A DNA stretch of 7,433 bases from an uncultured Pseudobdellovibrionaceae bacterium (GTDB lineage: Bacteria; Bdellovibrionota; Bdellovibrionia; Bdellovibrionales; Bdellovibrionaceae). Each line of letters begins with the position of its first letter. The stretch's first letter is position 1. The notes under the pieces were generated by a model. The model did no database searches and had not been told where the DNA came from. It worked only from the letters and a program-made list of their open reading frames with translations. The position numbers and the translations under genes were made by a program. Shown here in pieces: positions 6,686 through 7,433 of this stretch. Location of the stretch: contig CALCCV010000354.1 in assembly GCA_937900305.1 (NCBI GenBank), forward strand, positions 1 through 7,433, read 5' to 3'.

Positions 6686-7433
6686 GTGCCAGTGGATGGT
6701 TTCTCGCGTCGGAATTTTTCAACGTCTCGGTTGATGAGTTTAGTCATTTTTGGTTTGTTTTTTTCACAATGGACTTTGGCCGTTGAAAAGAAGGATGGAT
6801 CTTCTCACAAAAAAATGATTTCTGCTGTCGGCGGCGTTCGGGATGCTCGAGTGGCAAAATCGATTTCGGCGCAAAGTGCGCGTCGAGATCCAATGTACCT
6901 TAAGCTGAAGGCTACAAAATTTCGGGATCGTTTTCGTGGAAAAATTCCTTGGGCTAAAAAATTCAAAAAAGCGGATGCGCACAACTTAGCTGTGGCTAAG
7001 AGGACGCCCTTCAATCAAAAAACTTGGCAAAAACTTTCAAATCAGCAGAAGAAAAAATATCTGCAGACGTTGCTTGAAATCCAAACTCAAATGGCCGCCA
7101 ATCTCCGAGATGCTGGATTGAAAGTTGGTCAAAATTTCACTCCCGCAAATTCATCGGGAGAATCGTTTTTCCAATCTTTGCGTTGGCTTTTTCCGGCCGC
7201 ATTTGCAGAAGATCTCACCGCAGCTCCAGCTACCGGTACAGAGGGGGCTGCTTCGTCAACTCCTGCTGCTGAGGGGGTGCCGAGTGAACTCGCATCCCTA
7301 AACTGCGCTAAGGAGACACCAGAAACTCCTGTTTGTATTTTTGCACTTCGACGAAAAAAAGCCATTCACCGCCCCGGTAGAGATACATTGGTTTGTCCGC
7401 GAGATAGCACAGATGCGTGCACGCTGGAGGGCC
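6686..7433 (+). CDS. Exported protein of unknown family, cut by the right edge
   Basis: The plus-strand frame from GTG 6686 stays open to the window end: 249 codons and one base, no stop, so the C-terminus is missing. The N-terminus (1-32) looks like a signal peptide: SRRNF at 7-11, then a hydrophobic run LMSLVIFGLFF and a likely cut after TLA (32). The mature part begins basic and rich in Lys, Arg and Gln (34-146), with a helical look around 110-140. A hydrophobic stretch follows (about 160-174, ending LFPAAFA), then an Ala/Thr/Pro/Glu-rich linker (about 176-202), then a region with four cysteines at 207, 217, 237 and 245 and an Arg/Lys cluster LRRKKAIHR. I do not recognise a family. The cysteine spacing suggests disulfides in the periplasm or outside. 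Its AGGAG site is at 6674-6678; ATG 6734 (residue 17) is a possible later start but lacks a site and would lose the basic part of the signal. It follows the barrel gene by 61 bases on the same strand. Confidence 0.85.
   Translation, partial: MPVDGFSRRNFSTSRLMSLVIFGLFFSQWTLAVEKKDGSSHKKMISAVGGVRDARVAKSISAQSARRDPMYLKLKATKFRDRFRGKIPWAKKFKKADAHNLAVAKRTPFNQKTWQKLSNQQKKKYLQTLLEIQTQMAANLRDAGLKVGQNFTPANSSGESFFQSLRWLFPAAFAEDLTAAPATGTEGAASSTPAAEGVPSELASLNCAKETPETPVCIFALRRKKAIHRPGRDTLVCPRDSTDACTLEG

Noticed and set aside
6681..6733. ATG start at 6681 right after the AGGAG site
   Set aside because: The spacer is only two bases and the frame ends after 17 codons at a TGA; the GTG at 6686 has a seven-base spacer and opens 249 codons.
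1..7433. CRISPR, tRNA, rRNA, insertion sequence or defence-system genes
   Set aside because: No regularly spaced repeats, no cloverleaf-like sequence, no transposase or nuclease motifs were seen; all long frames are accounted for by the genes listed.

Overview
The window shows seven protein-coding genes or gene parts of moderate GC content in two divergent blocks. No organism can be named from sequence alone. A Bdellovibrionota- or Myxococcota-like Gram-negative is the best guess. It rests on the 'HRDMSPQN'-type membrane Ser/Thr kinase with a PEGA tail, a signal-peptide-bearing outer-membrane barrel of the PorV/FadL-like kind, and several poorly characterised exported proteins beside core metabolism.

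Left block (minus strand, read right to left): a one-pass membrane Ser/Thr kinase with a C-terminal PEGA region (4031 to 2016). It is followed after about 60 bases by a long-chain acyl-CoA synthetase (1955 to 114), probably in the same transcript. At the left edge an open frame (130 to 1, minus) overlaps the synthetase stop and may be the start of a further gene, but the plus strand is also open there, so this is weak.

Divergent spacer (4032-4203): 172 bases between the kinase and coaE with two abutting dyad symmetries that could be an operator. No convincing sigma-70 promoter was seen.

Right block (plus strand): coaE (dephospho-CoA kinase, last step of CoA synthesis); then, with its Shine-Dalgarno overlapping the coaE stop, a small secreted protein with a C-terminal beta-sandwich-like domain; then an outer-membrane beta-barrel protein; then an exported protein of unknown family that starts at GTG 6686 and runs off the right edge.

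Together the window holds CoA synthesis (coaE), a CoA-consuming enzyme (acyl-CoA synthetase), a membrane signalling kinase and three envelope proteins. The CoA link between the two blocks is suggestive but not evidence of co-regulation. I see no mobile element, CRISPR array, tRNA, rRNA or clear rho-independent terminator. The most unusual DNA-level item is a 25-base almost perfect palindrome inside coaE. I do not see a convincing new multi-gene system here.
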